The notes under the pieces were generated by a model. That model saw nothing but the letters and a program-made list of their open reading frames with translations. It did not search any database and had not been told where the DNA came from. 64,000 bases of DNA from Amaranthus tricolor (taxonomy: Eukaryota > Streptophyta > Magnoliopsida > Caryophyllales > Amaranthaceae), in contig NC_080055.1 in NCBI RefSeq assembly GCF_026212465.1, positions 15,918,245 to 15,982,244 on the forward strand, given 5' to 3'. Positions within the stretch are counted from its first letter, which is position 1. Each line of letters opens with the position of its first letter. Shown here in pieces: positions 1 to 12,565 of the stretch. A program made the position numbers and the translations under genes.

Positions 1-613
<613 letters not shown>

Positions 614-853
614 TTATAAGACCTTGATAATTTTAATTTGAATTTCATCAAAATTAGAAAACAAGAGCTTAAATCTAGGTATTATTGGATGATACCACAA
701 TACCTTAGCTGGGGGCCCTTTAGCATCCCGAGCCCCTTTACGCTTGTAACGCGATAACCCACACCTAGGACACTCTCCTAAGTTCTCATTTTCATTCTGA
801 TACAATACACAATTATTCGGACACGCATGAATCTTCTGGTACTCTAAACCAAA
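614..853 (-). pseudogene. CACTA-0 TNP2 transposase fragment
   Basis: Minus-strand remnant of a CACTA (En/Spm) TNP2 transposase. The frame reads FGLEYQKIHACPNNCVLY, then ENENLGECPRCGLSRYK, then PIIPRFKLLFSN, closely matching the same stretch of the plus-strand TNP2 at about 3583-3765. This is the cysteine-containing region ahead of the catalytic core. It is cut off upstream exactly where the LARD LTR starts (TGTAACA at 854, plus-strand view), so the ATG in LTR sequence at 892 is not the real start. Similarity fades near 650. I infer it belongs to the same old element as the CACTA end at 43524. The fragment is far too short to function. Confidence 0.8.
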
Positions 854-2410
854 TGTAACAACCCTGAATTTCCGACCCCTTAAAGAAACCAAAACCGTAA
901 AGGACGGGAGGAAATTCGGGTGTTACATAAAAGAAAAAGAAAGAGAATTTAGATAAACGTTAAATATTAACTTTAAAAAGGTGAGTGGAAATTTCGGCAG
1001 CATCTATGATCCTCCTGCTGCTCGACATTAGATAAACGCCACTTACACTTCTTAATTTCATTACGTGCTTTCCAACCCGAACCATGTGTTCTTGGGTAGA
1101 ATGCAGGTCTTCACGCTCCTCTTTTCAAACATAAACTCTTGCAAAACACATATAGTATCAACTCGACCAATGCATTAATAGAATACCTAACATATGACCT
1201 TATAGAGCTTGTCTATCTTAAGGTAACTGTGATCATAGTCTGTAATACCCTTAAGGTAACTTAACTTAGGCACACTTCTCACTAGCATAAACTATTCTAT
1301 AAATAAGTAGATGTTTTATCAATGAGTAAATATTCTACCAAAGAGTAAACGTTCAATCAATGTGTAAGCTTTCTATCATAGAACGAACCTTCTATCATTA
1401 AATAACTTTCGATCAATGATTAAACTTTCTATCACTGAATAAATTTATATCAGTGGAACTTTCTCTACTTCCTGGCATAGTGACACGGCCAAGGGCATTA
1501 TCGGCCATCCGGCGCCCATGGCAAAGTATGAGCTCATGCCCCCTCCAGCTGACCCTCTCGGGTCCTACCTTCGGGAAAAAAACTAACACACTAGGGTTCT
1601 AAACCAGTGAAGAGGCCACCATATTGGGGTTTGAAAGGCCCGCATGGTAACACCTCTGTCAAGAGGCGGTATCGGCCATCCGGCGCCCAGTGACCCAAGC
1701 ATGCTCATACCCTCCGTTTAGTTGTCCCGTCAAACCTCACCTAGGGGACTAATAAATTAGCCAGACATGATCCAGTTGAGTCACGCTAGCTAATCATAAT
1801 AAAATACTTTATCAGATGGGAATAACTTCCACTTTCGACTAATAATGAGCGCCCTGGGATAGCAGTACGCTGAAACCCACTGAGCCACTCATCAAAATAT
1901 GAAATTCACCTCTAAAGGAGTCATTCTAACTCCAAGTAAGGCATAATCCAATTCTTAAATAGATAAGGGGTAGTTCGCGCCCTCTATTAACACTCTCATT
2001 CTCTAAACTATTCTAAGCGCAAGGATTTCATAGTCGATAGCTTTTCATGTAAAGTGTAATCAATAGTATTTCATAGTTTCAATGCAATGTATATTATCAC
2101 AATAAACAATAATGTCTTAAAGCAAATTGCATATAAGGGTTAGTTACTGCGTATACGTACCTGTGAGCGTCACTGCACGATCAAAATTATTAACTCAACA
2201 CACCATAAGTCTTTCCATCATTTTAAAGTAGAAGTATGTATGAATCGTTTCTTTACATTAACTAATTTTGAGCATATCGGCTCGCGTTACCCAAAAATAA
2301 CTAATCACAACTAAATCTTACAATTTTAATATAACATTAATATAACGATAAAGAAAATCTTAGAGTTATCGTATCGAGATATCATTTGTTACATTCTCCA
2401 AAGCTATTAA

Positions 2411-2690
2411 CACTAGTGGAAAAATCGTATTTGTTGCTTATCATTTGCTGCGGTTTTTGTATATTTGCAGCAATAAATAGGAAAATGAATTAGAAAAAAA
2501 AAATTAATTGTTGCGGTTTTGAGATGTGACCTCAGCAAATACTCAGTACAATATTAATTGATGCGGTTTTCCATGGGACCGCAGCAAATAACCCTTCACA
2601 AATACATTAATTGCTCCGGTTTTGCTTGAACCGCAGCAAATAACCCTTCACAAATACTTTAATTGCTCCGGTTTAGTTTGAATGTTAAAT
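2411..2690. repeat. CACTA-1 left TIR and subterminal repeats
   Basis: TIR CACTAGTGGAAAAATC followed by at least four pairs of a GCGGTTTT-type motif and its complement (CCGCAGCAAATA and variants) in inverted orientation, each pair able to form a small hairpin. In this transposon class such motifs are the binding sites of the TnpA-like protein. Here that role is inferred from position. Confidence 0.75.
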
Positions 2691-2940
2691 GATTTCTAAG
2701 GTTATATTTCTAATTATTAGAATGTTGAATGTCTTTTAATTATTAGAATTAGAATAGTTATATTTCTAAGGTTAAATGATTTAATTTTATTATTTATATT
2801 TTGAATGTTATATTTCTAAGGTTATACAATGTTAATTATTCAAATTATATATTTGTAGGGTTAAATATGTTTGTTATAAATAAGTATATATGTTTAAAAG
2901 TTGTGTATTAATTTTTTTTTGAATCAATTAATCACACTAT
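2691..2940. other. AT-rich leader between CACTA-1 end and TNP2
   Basis: Imperfect repeats of ATTTCTAAGGTTA and AATTATTAGAATG fill this stretch. The TNP2 reading frame becomes recognisable just after a possible splice acceptor (CACTATTAG) near 2943. Confidence 0.4.
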
Positions 2941-4851
2941 TAGGTTGACAAAAGATCATTCTTGGATGTATGGAAGCATTAAATCGTCGGAATTTATTGA
3001 TGGCGTATTAGAATTTTGTAATATTGCGGTTGAACATCAAGTTAGGACGGGGGAGTTTGTTTTTATTGCCAATGTGTCAGTTGTGGCAATGTATCAAAGG
3101 TAGATAGTGTTGATATCCTTAGGGAGCACATACTTCGACGTGGGTTTAGGCCTTAATATCATGTTTGGGTTTGGCATGGTGAGGAGGTAGTTTACAAAGA
3201 GAATAGTGTTGTTGAGGACGTCAATAATGTGGCCGATGTCAATGAGGATGTAGTAGATCATGTTAATGGGTATGAGACAGATGAAGAGAATGTCGATGAG
3301 GATATGGATCGTGTTGATGAGATGATGGAGGGATTCGAGAATGAGTTAGGAAAACGTCCTCGTGTTTTTGACTTGTTGACAGAGGCTTCTCAAAAGCCTT
3401 TGTACCCTGGATGTACAAAGTTCACCAAACTAACAGCAGTGTTGACAATTTTCAACATTAAGTCAAAGTTCAATTCGAGTGACGCTAGTTTCACAATGTT
3501 ATTAGAAGCATTAGGTGAGATGCTTCCTGACGGAAATGAACTTCCAAAGTTGACATATTATGCCAAAAAGCTCATGTGTCCTTTCGGCTTAGAGTACAAG
3601 AAGATTCATGCGTGTCCGAATGATTGTGTGTTATATCGGAATGAAAACGAGAACTTAGAAGAGTGTCCTAGGTGTGCGTTATCGCGCTACAAGCGTAAAG
3701 GGCTCGAGATGCTAAAGGGCCCCCGGCTAAGGTATCTTCCAATAATACCTAGATTCAAGTGCTTGTTTTCTATAAAGAAAGATGCGTTAAATTTGAGGTG
3801 GCATGCAGATAGGGTGAAGAGAGGTCAGTTGCTCACACATCCATCTGATTCTCCGTAGTGGAAGAGTATTGATAGGTTGCATAAGGCTTTTGGGCATAAG
3901 GTTCGTAATTTAAGGCTCGGACTATGTACGGATGGAATGAACCCATTCGGCAATCTTAGTTCTCAACATAGTACTTGGCGGGTGCTTTTAGTGATCCATA
4001 ATTTGCCACCTTGGTTGTGTACGAAGCGTAAGTACATTATGCTTTCGCTTCTTATCTCGGGTCCTAAACAACCTGGCAACGACATAGATGTATCTCTTGC
4101 ACCTCTCGTTGAGGATTTGAGAAATATGTGGGATAAAGGCGTTTCAGTGTTTGATGCATATGCTAATGAGGAGTTCACCTTGCGTGTAATGCTTTTATGC
4201 ACCGTTAATGATTTTCTGGCATATGGCAACTTATCGGGGTATAAGAACAAAGGGAAGAAAGCGTGCACAATATGTATCGATGACATGGAATCCACGTGGA
4301 TTTCTAAGTGTAAACACGTATTCATGCACCATCGAAAGTTCCTCCCACGAAACCACCAATATCGTAAGAAGAAGAAGTTGTTCAACGGGGAGGTTGAGTA
4401 CCGTGTAGCTCGTCGACAGTTGACCGGTTATGAGGTTTATGAACAGGTTAAGGGAGTTGAGACTATATTTGGTAAAACGGGGCAAGTGCAAGGGGGTGAA
4501 GACCGATTATCGAAAAAAGAATCAATATTTTGGAAGCTTCCATATTGGAGAGATCTACAGGTTAGGCATTGTCTTGACGTTATGCATATAGAGAAAAATG
4601 TATGCGATGCCATACTAAGGACTTCAATGAACATTCCGGGTAAGACAAAGGATGTTAGGGCCGTGCAAGATTGGTTTGAATGTAAGGGTCTTCGTCCGGA
4701 GTTGTGGGTACATGTTAAGGTGAGTAAGAAAAGAAATAGAGCAGATGAAATTGGTGGCAGTAAGAAGAAGATGAGTAATGACAAAGTTTATTTGCCTCCA
4801 GCTTGCTACACATTGTCCAAAACAGAGAAGCAGACATTTTGTGAGTGTTTG
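2941..4851 (+). pseudogene. CACTA-1 TNP2 transposase, 5' part
   Basis: TNP2 transposase N-terminal two thirds. A transposase-associated domain starts at about 2950 (DHSWMYGS) and runs to about 3200 (CQCVSCGN, then HVWVWHGEEVVYK). Then come an acidic linker, a cysteine-rich stretch (HACPNDC, ECPRC) and the Transposase_21 core up to DVMHIEKNVCDA. It is broken by a frameshift near 3062, a TAA near 3155, and a stop after 3858 (RNWH/W region), so the longest open pieces are 3229-3858 and 3877-4851. The Copia element interrupts it after codon TGT-TTG at 4851. The protein would bind transposon ends and cut them; this copy cannot. Confidence 0.85.
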
Positions 4852-6289
4852 TGTAGACTCAATTAGGAACGGGAACAGCAACAAGAGGGGGGGGGGGGGG
4901 TGAATTGTTGTTGTTACTAGTTTAAGCGTTTTGTGATATTTTTGCGGAATAGAATAAAATAAACAAAACTTAAACTTAGAGCAAAATAAATGAAAGAGAC
5001 AACGAGATTTTTACGTGGAAACCTTCTGGGCCTAAACAGAAGGAAAAACCACGACCCCTTGGGATTTCTAAAAACTCAACTATGTTTACGGCAATTAGTT
5101 ACAATTACAATAAACACCTTACTTCACTCGAAGCGAAACAACTAGGCCAACTCTTCTCTCTCAAATTGCTTTACTCAAAGCAACAAACTTAGCTTCACTA
5201 AAAGCTAAACTCCACAATAGCTTCACTCAAAGCTATCTAATTTCCCCCCTTAGACTCAATCGAGTCTAATTACAAATTCTCTCAAAAACCCTTACAAAAA
5301 GAATAATAATTCTCTAAAATAAAATCAATGAGTTGCTCAAGAAAATATTATAAAATTAATTGGCAATTTTAAGAACAAAATATTTCTTGTAAAATCCCAA
5401 AATCGTATGAAAACACTTAAGCACAAAACGTTGGATTTTCTCATCTATAAAAACCGGAATTAACATAGCAATTTATAGAAAATAAGATTCCTAAGAAAAT
5501 GGAATATTCCAATCCATTATCCCATTATCAAAAGATCATGGGAGTAATGTGGATAAAGCAACCATACGGTTATTTGATTAAGTCAAACCAGACAGAAATA
5601 ACCGCTGTTCCCATTTGCCTTAAAATAACTTCTGTTCCCTTTAAGCAGCAGTTTCTTCAATAGCTGTTCCTGTTCCAGTATTAATTGCTGGAACGTGTTT
5701 GCTATAAATAGAAACGGTTATGCTTATTACGAATGGTTACTTACTAACTTGTAGGTATAAAGACGGTTAAGAATGATAGCTAAGACCCATTCAACAACAA
5801 CTAATTCTATTTTTAGTAAATCCAATATTTACTAAAAATAGATTCTAAAATAAAGGATCTAAGAAAATAAGGACGTTAATTCATTTTATTTAAGAAAAAC
5901 GATTTGCCAATTAATTTTAATAAATTACTACTGCAACAAATTAATTTTATTAAATACGTTAACTAAAAATAATAATTAAAATTTAATAACCAGAATTTTC
6001 AGTCAACGTAGTCAACCTTCAGCTTAGGAACAGTGCGCTGTCTCCAGACTTCAGTTTAGCTAGAGCATCCAACTTAGGAACAGTAGATCTGCTGTCTCCA
6101 TTTTACATCCCAAGCGATATGTTTCTCCTAACCTCTTTTGAAACCTTTTGACATGTACGTTTCCATAAGCTAAGTCATAGGTACTATCAACAATCATTAT
6201 CACGACCGGATATCGACCTGCACACAATCTCTAAAAACATATTTGCTTAAATAAAGTGTAGTCATCATCAAAACTCAAGAGGTCCAACA
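4852..6289 (-). repeat. Copia 3' LTR
   Basis: 1438-bp LTR, TGTAGACTC...GGTCCAACA in plus view. It includes a run of 14 G at 4887-4900 and several GGAACAG/CTGTTCC words (4872, 5605, 5632, 5664, 5670, 6027, 6077). It is the downstream LTR in element orientation. Confidence 0.95.
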
Positions 6290-7124
6290 AATTCCCCCTT
6301 TTTGATGATGACAAACTTTTTAAACAAACTTAAACAAAATAGAGTAAAACCAATATTGAAGAGCATGTTCGAGATTAAAACAACTCTACATTACTTAGTA
6401 AATTAACTCGTTACAATATAATTTACCAAGCATACATTAAAAACAAATTACTCTATTAATTAGAAATATTTAAAATAACTTAAGCATAATCAAAACATCG
6501 GAAGTAGTTTATAACTTAAGATTTCAAATAAAACTAAACAAAACAAAACTTACCAATAAGATTTCAAATAAAACTAAACAAAACAAAACTTAGCAAAATT
6601 CTAAGCATTGTAAGAACTTTTATCATAGCATTCAAGTAATCATCAGAGCATATAAATCATAACAATATTCAAGTAATCATCAGAGCATATAAATCATAAC
6701 AATCAAAGTATGTATCTCAGTATGTATATCAGAGCTAAACTTATTAATCATCAGAGCATAGCCACAGTCCTAATGTTGAACAGAATAAATGTATATCAGA
6801 CTAAGCATACTCAAGCATTATTTAAGTTTGTGCTAAATATTCCCCCTTTTGACATCATTCAAAAAGAAATGGAGCAATCAAGCCACAGCACTAAACATAT
6901 AGTTATAGTCAAAGAGAGAATAAGGATGCACAAATTAAAAGAGCATAAGCAATGAATGCAAACATGATCAACAATGATTAAAATGATAAGAGTTAGTAGC
7001 ATAAAAGGAAAATATGATCCAGAGTATTAAGTCGTACCCCAGCTGGTACAAATTGAAAAACATAAAAAGATTGTTGAATGAGAGTGATAGTTGCAACAAA
7101 TAAGAAGGAATGAAAAAGGAGAAA
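6290..7124 (-). other. Copia 3' untranslated region with duplicated polypurine tract
   Basis: 835 bp between the extra ORF and the 3' LTR. On the minus strand a polypurine tract AAAAAGGGGGAATT lies next to the LTR (6290-6303). A second copy, AAAAGGGGGAATAT, lies at about 6837-6850. Two short tandem duplications are present: a ~49-bp unit at about 6520-6595 and a ~40-bp unit at about 6632-6706. No coding capacity was recognised. Confidence 0.7.
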
Positions 7125-8774
7125 TTAAGTTGCAGGAGCTTCATCATCAACATATTCTGTCTCCACCTCTACTGTGTCCAGTTTGGCCCCCAAACGTGCT
7201 TCCATTTGGTCCATTTGAGCAGATAGTGAGGCTATAGAGACACGAATTTCATCTTTAAAAACAAGAAAGCTGGACTGCAAATCATTGAGTTTCAGGAGGA
7301 TGGAGGTTAGATGGTCAGTGGGAACTATAGTGTCACCTAAACCTTGATGTGGTGAAGAAGGTACTGGTGATGGTGATGGTATATGTGACTTTGGTGGTGA
7401 AGATGGTTGTATTGGTGATTGTGGTGGTGATGGTATATGGAATGACGGTGTGGCAGGTTTAGGTGAGGAAGGTTGGCTTGGTTGTGCTGTTGTGTATGAG
7501 GTAGAGTCATCATCAATAACAACAACAGGTTTCTTTCCTTTAGAAGCTAGCCTACTACTCTTCCTAGGGGTTAAAGCAGGTGAAGAACCCTTCTCATTTT
7601 TCTTTTCTTCTTCCTCCACAACAACCTTCACCAGTTCCTTCACTACTTCCCCCTTACAAGAGTTTTCCTCTTGTTCTTCCTCCTCAGAATGCCCCTCTGC
7701 CTTCTTAGTGGCAGAAGGAACAGGCTCCTCCTGTTCCTCCTTGTTCACTTCCTCCTCCTCAACATTTTCTTCAACTTCTTCTTCTTCATCGGTGTCCTCT
7801 GATTGTTCAAAAATGTTCTCAAGGGTCCCATTTTTAGTTAATCTTAGATGTAAATTTTTCAAACATTTTACACCCACTTTGTTGTTTGGACCCATGGGAT
7901 AGTTTAGACCATCAAGAGGAACACCCAATTTCTTAAATATCCAGGTCAACAGTCCACCATATCCTAACACATTCCTTTTAAAAATACAATCATTTAAATG
8001 ACAAATCATTAAAGAAGGAAAATTAATCTTGATGTGGTTCGCCAGACAGTAGATAAACGTAGCATCCCTCAAACTAACCTCACTTCTTTTGGATGTGCGA
8101 GGCAAAATAAATCTTCTTGCTATGTTGTACAACAGTTTGTGCATTGGTGATAGCACATTATGACTAACTTTTCCTCTTTTTTCATTCAACCCTAAAAACT
8201 TCCAAACTGACTTCTCATTTATACAAGAAATATCAATTTTTGACCCAACAACATATCTATCAAAACCAGTCGAGGGAACACCCAACCATCCTCCTAAAAT
8301 CAGGTTATTAAATTCAATTTTGATCCCCTTTACTTCACTAGTACAGACTCCATGGTCAAAAGAAAAATTTAAAGCAAACTCACGCATTAAGTTGGGATAC
8401 ATTGGGTTACAGCAATAGTTTCCCATTAAAGATTCCCAAGCTTGATTTTGCAAGATGGCGTGAAATTGAGGAAAAAAGTTTGATTCATACCATTGTTTAT
8501 CCAATCCGAAGCCAACAATCATTTCTTTTGATATCTCTTCAGCAGATACCTGAACATTAACCTTTGCCCTCTTTGAGGATGATTTCCTCACTGTAGCATC
8601 TCCTTTTCGCTTCGAACTTTCATGCACTTCAGAAGGATTAGGGGTTTCCTGTTGCTTTCTTGATGAAGACTCAGTTTTGGGAGTGAGTAGTGTTGGATAG
8701 ATGACTTGAAGAGGTTTGGGTTGTTTCATTTTTGGGGTTTGATTCTTGGTTTTCTTGATGATTTGAAAAATCAA
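7125..8774 (-). CDS. Copia extra ORF (plant-transposon-protein-like), intact
   Basis: Uninterrupted 549-codon frame between pol and the 3' LTR, the position of the env-like ORF of SIRE elements. The N-terminus is basic (KRKGDATVRKSSSKRAKVN, possible nuclear signal). Residues ~75-300 form a folded-looking region (DKQWYESNFFPQFHAILQ, EFNNLILGGWLGVPSTGFDRY, FIYCLANHIKINFPSLM) resembling the 'putative plant transposon protein' family (Transposase_32). Then come a strongly acidic stretch, a Pro/Ser-rich stretch (PSPPQSPIQPSSPPKSH) and a C-terminal helical segment. I see no signal peptide or membrane span, so an envelope role is unsupported. An internal Met at 8726 could be the true start. Function unknown; it stays open while gag and pol in the same element are broken. 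Confidence 0.7.
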   Translation of the reverse strand: MIFQIIKKTKNQTPKMKQPKPLQVIYPTLLTPKTESSSRKQQETPNPSEVHESSKRKGDATVRKSSSKRAKVNVQVSAEEISKEMIVGFGLDKQWYESNFFPQFHAILQNQAWESLMGNYCCNPMYPNLMREFALNFSFDHGVCTSEVKGIKIEFNNLILGGWLGVPSTGFDRYVVGSKIDISCINEKSVWKFLGLNEKRGKVSHNVLSPMHKLLYNIARRFILPRTSKRSEVSLRDATFIYCLANHIKINFPSLMICHLNDCIFKRNVLGYGGLLTWIFKKLGVPLDGLNYPMGPNNKVGVKCLKNLHLRLTKNGTLENIFEQSEDTDEEEEVEENVEEEEVNKEEQEEPVPSATKKAEGHSEEEEQEENSCKGEVVKELVKVVVEEEEKKNEKGSSPALTPRKSSRLASKGKKPVVVIDDDSTSYTTAQPSQPSSPKPATPSFHIPSPPQSPIQPSSPPKSHIPSPSPVPSSPHQGLGDTIVPTDHLTSILLKLNDLQSSFLVFKDEIRVSIASLSAQMDQMEARLGAKLDTVEVETEYVDDEAPAT

Positions 8775-9238
8775 GAGAAAGAAAAGCTAGGTTGAAGACG
8801 GTTTTGGGAGTGAAATGCAATTGATGATGAAATGAAGGATTTGACGTGAGAGAGAGTATAAAATGCATGTGAGGGGACGTGTGTTTAAGTTATTCAAGTT
8901 CCTTATTTAATTCGTGCATATGAACACATAATGTGATATGGAAACAGACGAATTTTATGATGATTCAACTCCCACTTCTTAAAAAAAATTGCTGGAGAAA
9001 TTAATATATCAAATATTATGAAATTTTTTTTTTTATGAAAATAAAAGATAAATGGAAATTTTATGCTACCACAATCTGATCAAATCAAACATGCAATCAT
9101 AAGAGCACTCAAAGTATATACTTTTAAATAGTGCGTACCTGATTCTTTCAATAATTGATTTTTCAATCAAGATTTTTGTGGTTGATCGACTTTTTCAAAT
9201 TTTCATTTTGTCTTTAAGGATCACATTTATCACTTACT
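8775..9238. other. Spacer between Copia pol and extra ORF
   Basis: 464 bp, AT-rich, with stops in all frames. It may hold signals for expression of the downstream ORF, but none can be named from sequence. Confidence 0.4.
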
Positions 9239-10894
9239 TCAATTCAACTTGATCATGCCCAGTTCTAATCTCATCTTTTCATGTTGTTCCCTTGGGAGCG
9301 GCTTTGTCATGATATCAGCTATTTGCTCGTTTGTATTAACATGCTTGACGATAATATTTTTATTTTCGACGTTGTCCTTAAGAAAATGATGCCTAATGTG
9401 AATATGTTTTACTCTAGAATGATGCACTGGATCTTTTGATATGCATATGGCACTCGTATTATCACAATAAATAGGAACACATTCAAACTTAATACCAAAA
9501 TCTCTTAGCTGTTGTTTTATCCAAAGCATTTGGGAACAGCAAGCTGCTGCTGCTACATATTCAGCTTCGGCAGTGGATAATGCAACAGTGTTTTGTTTCT
9601 TGGAACTCCACGAAACTAAACATGAGCCAAGAAATTGTACCATACCTGAAGTACTTTTTCTATTAACTAGATCACCTGCATAATCTGCATCACTAAAACC
9701 TTTCAAATCATAAACATCACTTTTAGGATAAAATAAGGACAAGTCGTATGTTCCCTTCAAGTATCTCAAAATTCGTTTTACTGCTGTGAGATGTGATTCT
9801 TTGGGGTTGGACTGAAATCTAGCACATAAACCAACACTAAAAGAAATATCGGGTCTACTAGCAGTTAGATATAACAAAGAACCAATCATGCCTCGATACA
9901 TGGTTTGATCAATAGTTGTTCCATTTGGGTCTTCATCTAATCTAACATTTGTAACCATAGGTGTATGGTTGGTTTTAGCATTGTTTAGTCCATATTTCTT
10001 AAGAAGTTCTTTGATGTATTTTTGTTGATGAATAAAAATACCATTTACAGTTTGTTTAATTTGCAACCCAAGGAAGAAGTTTAGTTCTCCCATCATACTC
10101 ATTTCAAATTCATTGCTCATTAGGTTAGCAAATCCTTTACATAGCAATTCATTCGTGGCTCCAAAAATAATATCATCAACATATATTTGAACAACTAGAA
10201 TATCAGAACCTTTATTTTTAAAGAATAAGGTTTTATCAATTTTACCTCTAACAAAGTCATTTTGGATTAAAAACTTTGATAGTCTTTCATACCATTGCCT
10301 TGGAGCTTGTTTCAAGCCATAGAGAGCTTTATCAAGCTTGTAGACATGATCAAGACATGAGGTATTTTCAAAGCCTGGTGGTTGCTCAACAAAAACTTCT
10401 TCATCAAGAAAGCCATTTAAGAAAGCACATTTCACGTCCATTTGATATAATTTAAAATTCATGAAAGCAGCAAAAGAAATTAAAATTCTAATAGCCTCTA
10501 ACCTTGCTACCGGTGCAAATGTCTCGGTATAATCAATACCTTCTTGTTGATAGTATCCTTTGACCACGAGCCTTGCTTTATTTCTAACAATTATTCCATG
10601 CTGATCAAGTTTATTCCGATATACCCATTTCAATCCAATTACCTTTTTGTGTTTTGGTTTGGGTTCCAAATGCCATACTTTATTTCTTTCAAATTCATTT
10701 AATTCATCTTGCATGGCTATGATCCATTCGGAATCCTTTAGAGCTTCTTCATGATTCTTGGGCTCGAGAGATGATAGAAACGCAAAGTGTGCACAAAAGT
10801 TTCTCATTTGAGATCTAGTTTGTGTTCCTTTATTCAAATCACTTATAATCAAATCAAGAGGATGGTATTTTTGATATCTCCAAGGTTTTGGCAC
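9239..10894 (-). pseudogene. Copia pol: reverse transcriptase and RNase H
   Basis: 551-codon frame covering the RVT_2 reverse transcriptase and Copia RNase H. It shows [39 protein letters not shown], the catalytic YVDDIIFGA, then [27 protein letters not shown] and YCDNTSAI of RNase H, ending with the usual IADIMTKPL. Both enzyme centres look intact. It is separated from the integrase part by a frameshift near 11060; coding similarity extends upstream of the ATG at 10894 to that point. It would copy the element RNA into DNA and degrade the RNA template. Confidence 0.9.
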
Positions 10895-10956
10895 AAAATC
10901 TCTTGTGGGAACAGTAGCATGTTCTGGTTCATCAGCTTGATTAACATTCTGTTCAG

Positions 10957-12441
10957 CTACTGGATTGTTCTGCTCATCTGTGGGAACAGCTGGATTGGGA
11001 ACAGTATGCTGTTCCTGATGTTCTTGCAGTTCCTGAACTTGATCAGTACTTTCTGCTGTTCACCAGCTGTTCCTTGATCTTGCACTTTCAATTCTTCATC
11101 ATCGTCCTCTAGATTTGCAAGACCTATCTTAAAATTATTTGTATCCTGTTCACTTGACAAAAAGTTAGATTCATCGAAAATTATATGAACGGATTCTTCC
11201 ACACTCATTGTTCTTTTGTTATAAACTCTGTATGCCTTACTATGTGATGAGTAACCGAGGAATACTGCTTCATCACTTCTTTCATCAAACTTACCTATGT
11301 TTCGTTTACCATTCACATAAACAAAACATTTGCATCCAAACACACGAAAATAAGAAATATTTGGTTTAACACCTTTAAGCAATTCATAAGGTGTCTTAGA
11401 AGTAATTGGTCTTATTAACACACGATTCAAAATGTAACATGCAGTATTAACAGCCTCGGCCAAAAAATTTCTAGGTAAACCACTAGCAATTAACATTGTT
11501 CTAGCCATTTCCTCTAAAGTTCTATTTTTCCTTTCTACTACACCATTTTGTTGTGGTGTTCTTGGTGCGGAAAAATTATGACTTATTCCATGTTCACTGC
11601 AATAACTCATAAAACTTGAATTTTCAAATTGCTTACCATGATCTGACCTTATGTGAATAATTTGATTATTAGTAGATTTTTGTATTTTGTTAGCGAAGGA
11701 AACAAACTCATTAAAAGCTTCATCTTTACTAACTAAAAATAAAGTCCATGTAAATCTACTATAATCATCAATAATAAAAAACACATATCTTTTGCCACTA
11801 CGGCTTTGTATTCTCATAGGTCCACATAGATCCATATGTAATAATTCAAGTGATTTAGTGGTGGTCACAACATTCTTTGATTTAAAAGATGATCTCACTT
11901 GTTTTCCTTTGGCACAAGGATCACAAATTTCCTCCTTAAGGAATTTTATAGTTGGTAGTCCTCTAACTAGGTCTTTTGATCTTAATGTATTAATCAATGA
12001 ATAACTAGCATGACCTAGACGCTTATGCCAAAGAAGTGGGTCGTCTTCTATAACACTTAGACACGTTAGACTGTTTCTGGGAACAGTGTCGAGGTCCACC
12101 ACATAGGTGTTCCCTTTTCTGATTCCCTCAAGAACGGTGTTTCCTGTGTCATTCCTAGAGATAATGCATCTTTCAAAAGTAAAGTTTACAGAGTTACCTT
12201 TATCACAAAATTGAGAAATGCTAAGTAAGTTATGTTTCAAATTCTCGACTAAAAATACATTATCAATGGCATGGGAACAGGACCTTCCAACCTTTCCTTT
12301 GGCTATTATCTCACCCTTCATATTGTCACCGAAGGTTACTGTTCCCCCATCATAGGCTTCAAGTGAGAGAAACTTAGATTTGTCACCCGTCATGTGCTTG
12401 GAACACCCACTGTCGAGATACCATGAGCTGTTCCCCCTCAC
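10957..12441 (-). pseudogene. Copia pol: protease and integrase
   Basis: 494-codon frame. It begins in the aspartic protease (SWYLDSGCSKHMTG, with the catalytic DSG). The GAG-pre-integrase zinc module follows (LWHKRLGHAS...CDPCAKGKQ), then the integrase core with Asp in LLHMDLCGP, Asp in IRSDHGKQFEN and Glu in QQNGVVERKNR, spaced 35 residues apart as expected for DD35E. Catalytic residues are intact. The frame is separated from gag by stops and a shift between 12441 and 12566. At its 3' end it runs out of frame near 11060. The last ~35 residues of this frame are therefore not native. Confidence 0.9.
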
Positions 12442-12565
12442 TTGGACCTGAAAAAAATTAATGGTTAGTTACAGGAACCCAGACTTTCTTGGGTTCCTTG
12501 TCAATTTTGCATGAATCATTTTTCTTAATCTGAATGTTATCGACATAGTTTCTGTTGGAGACAGT

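Noticed and set aside
1475..1740. GC-rich block as a host gene exon or CpG-island promoter
   Set aside because: The same block occurs in the second LARD LTR (30490-30780), so it belongs to the element.
7450..7902. Ser-rich 150-codon frame on the plus strand
   Set aside because: Complement of the acidic and proline-rich parts of the Copia extra ORF.
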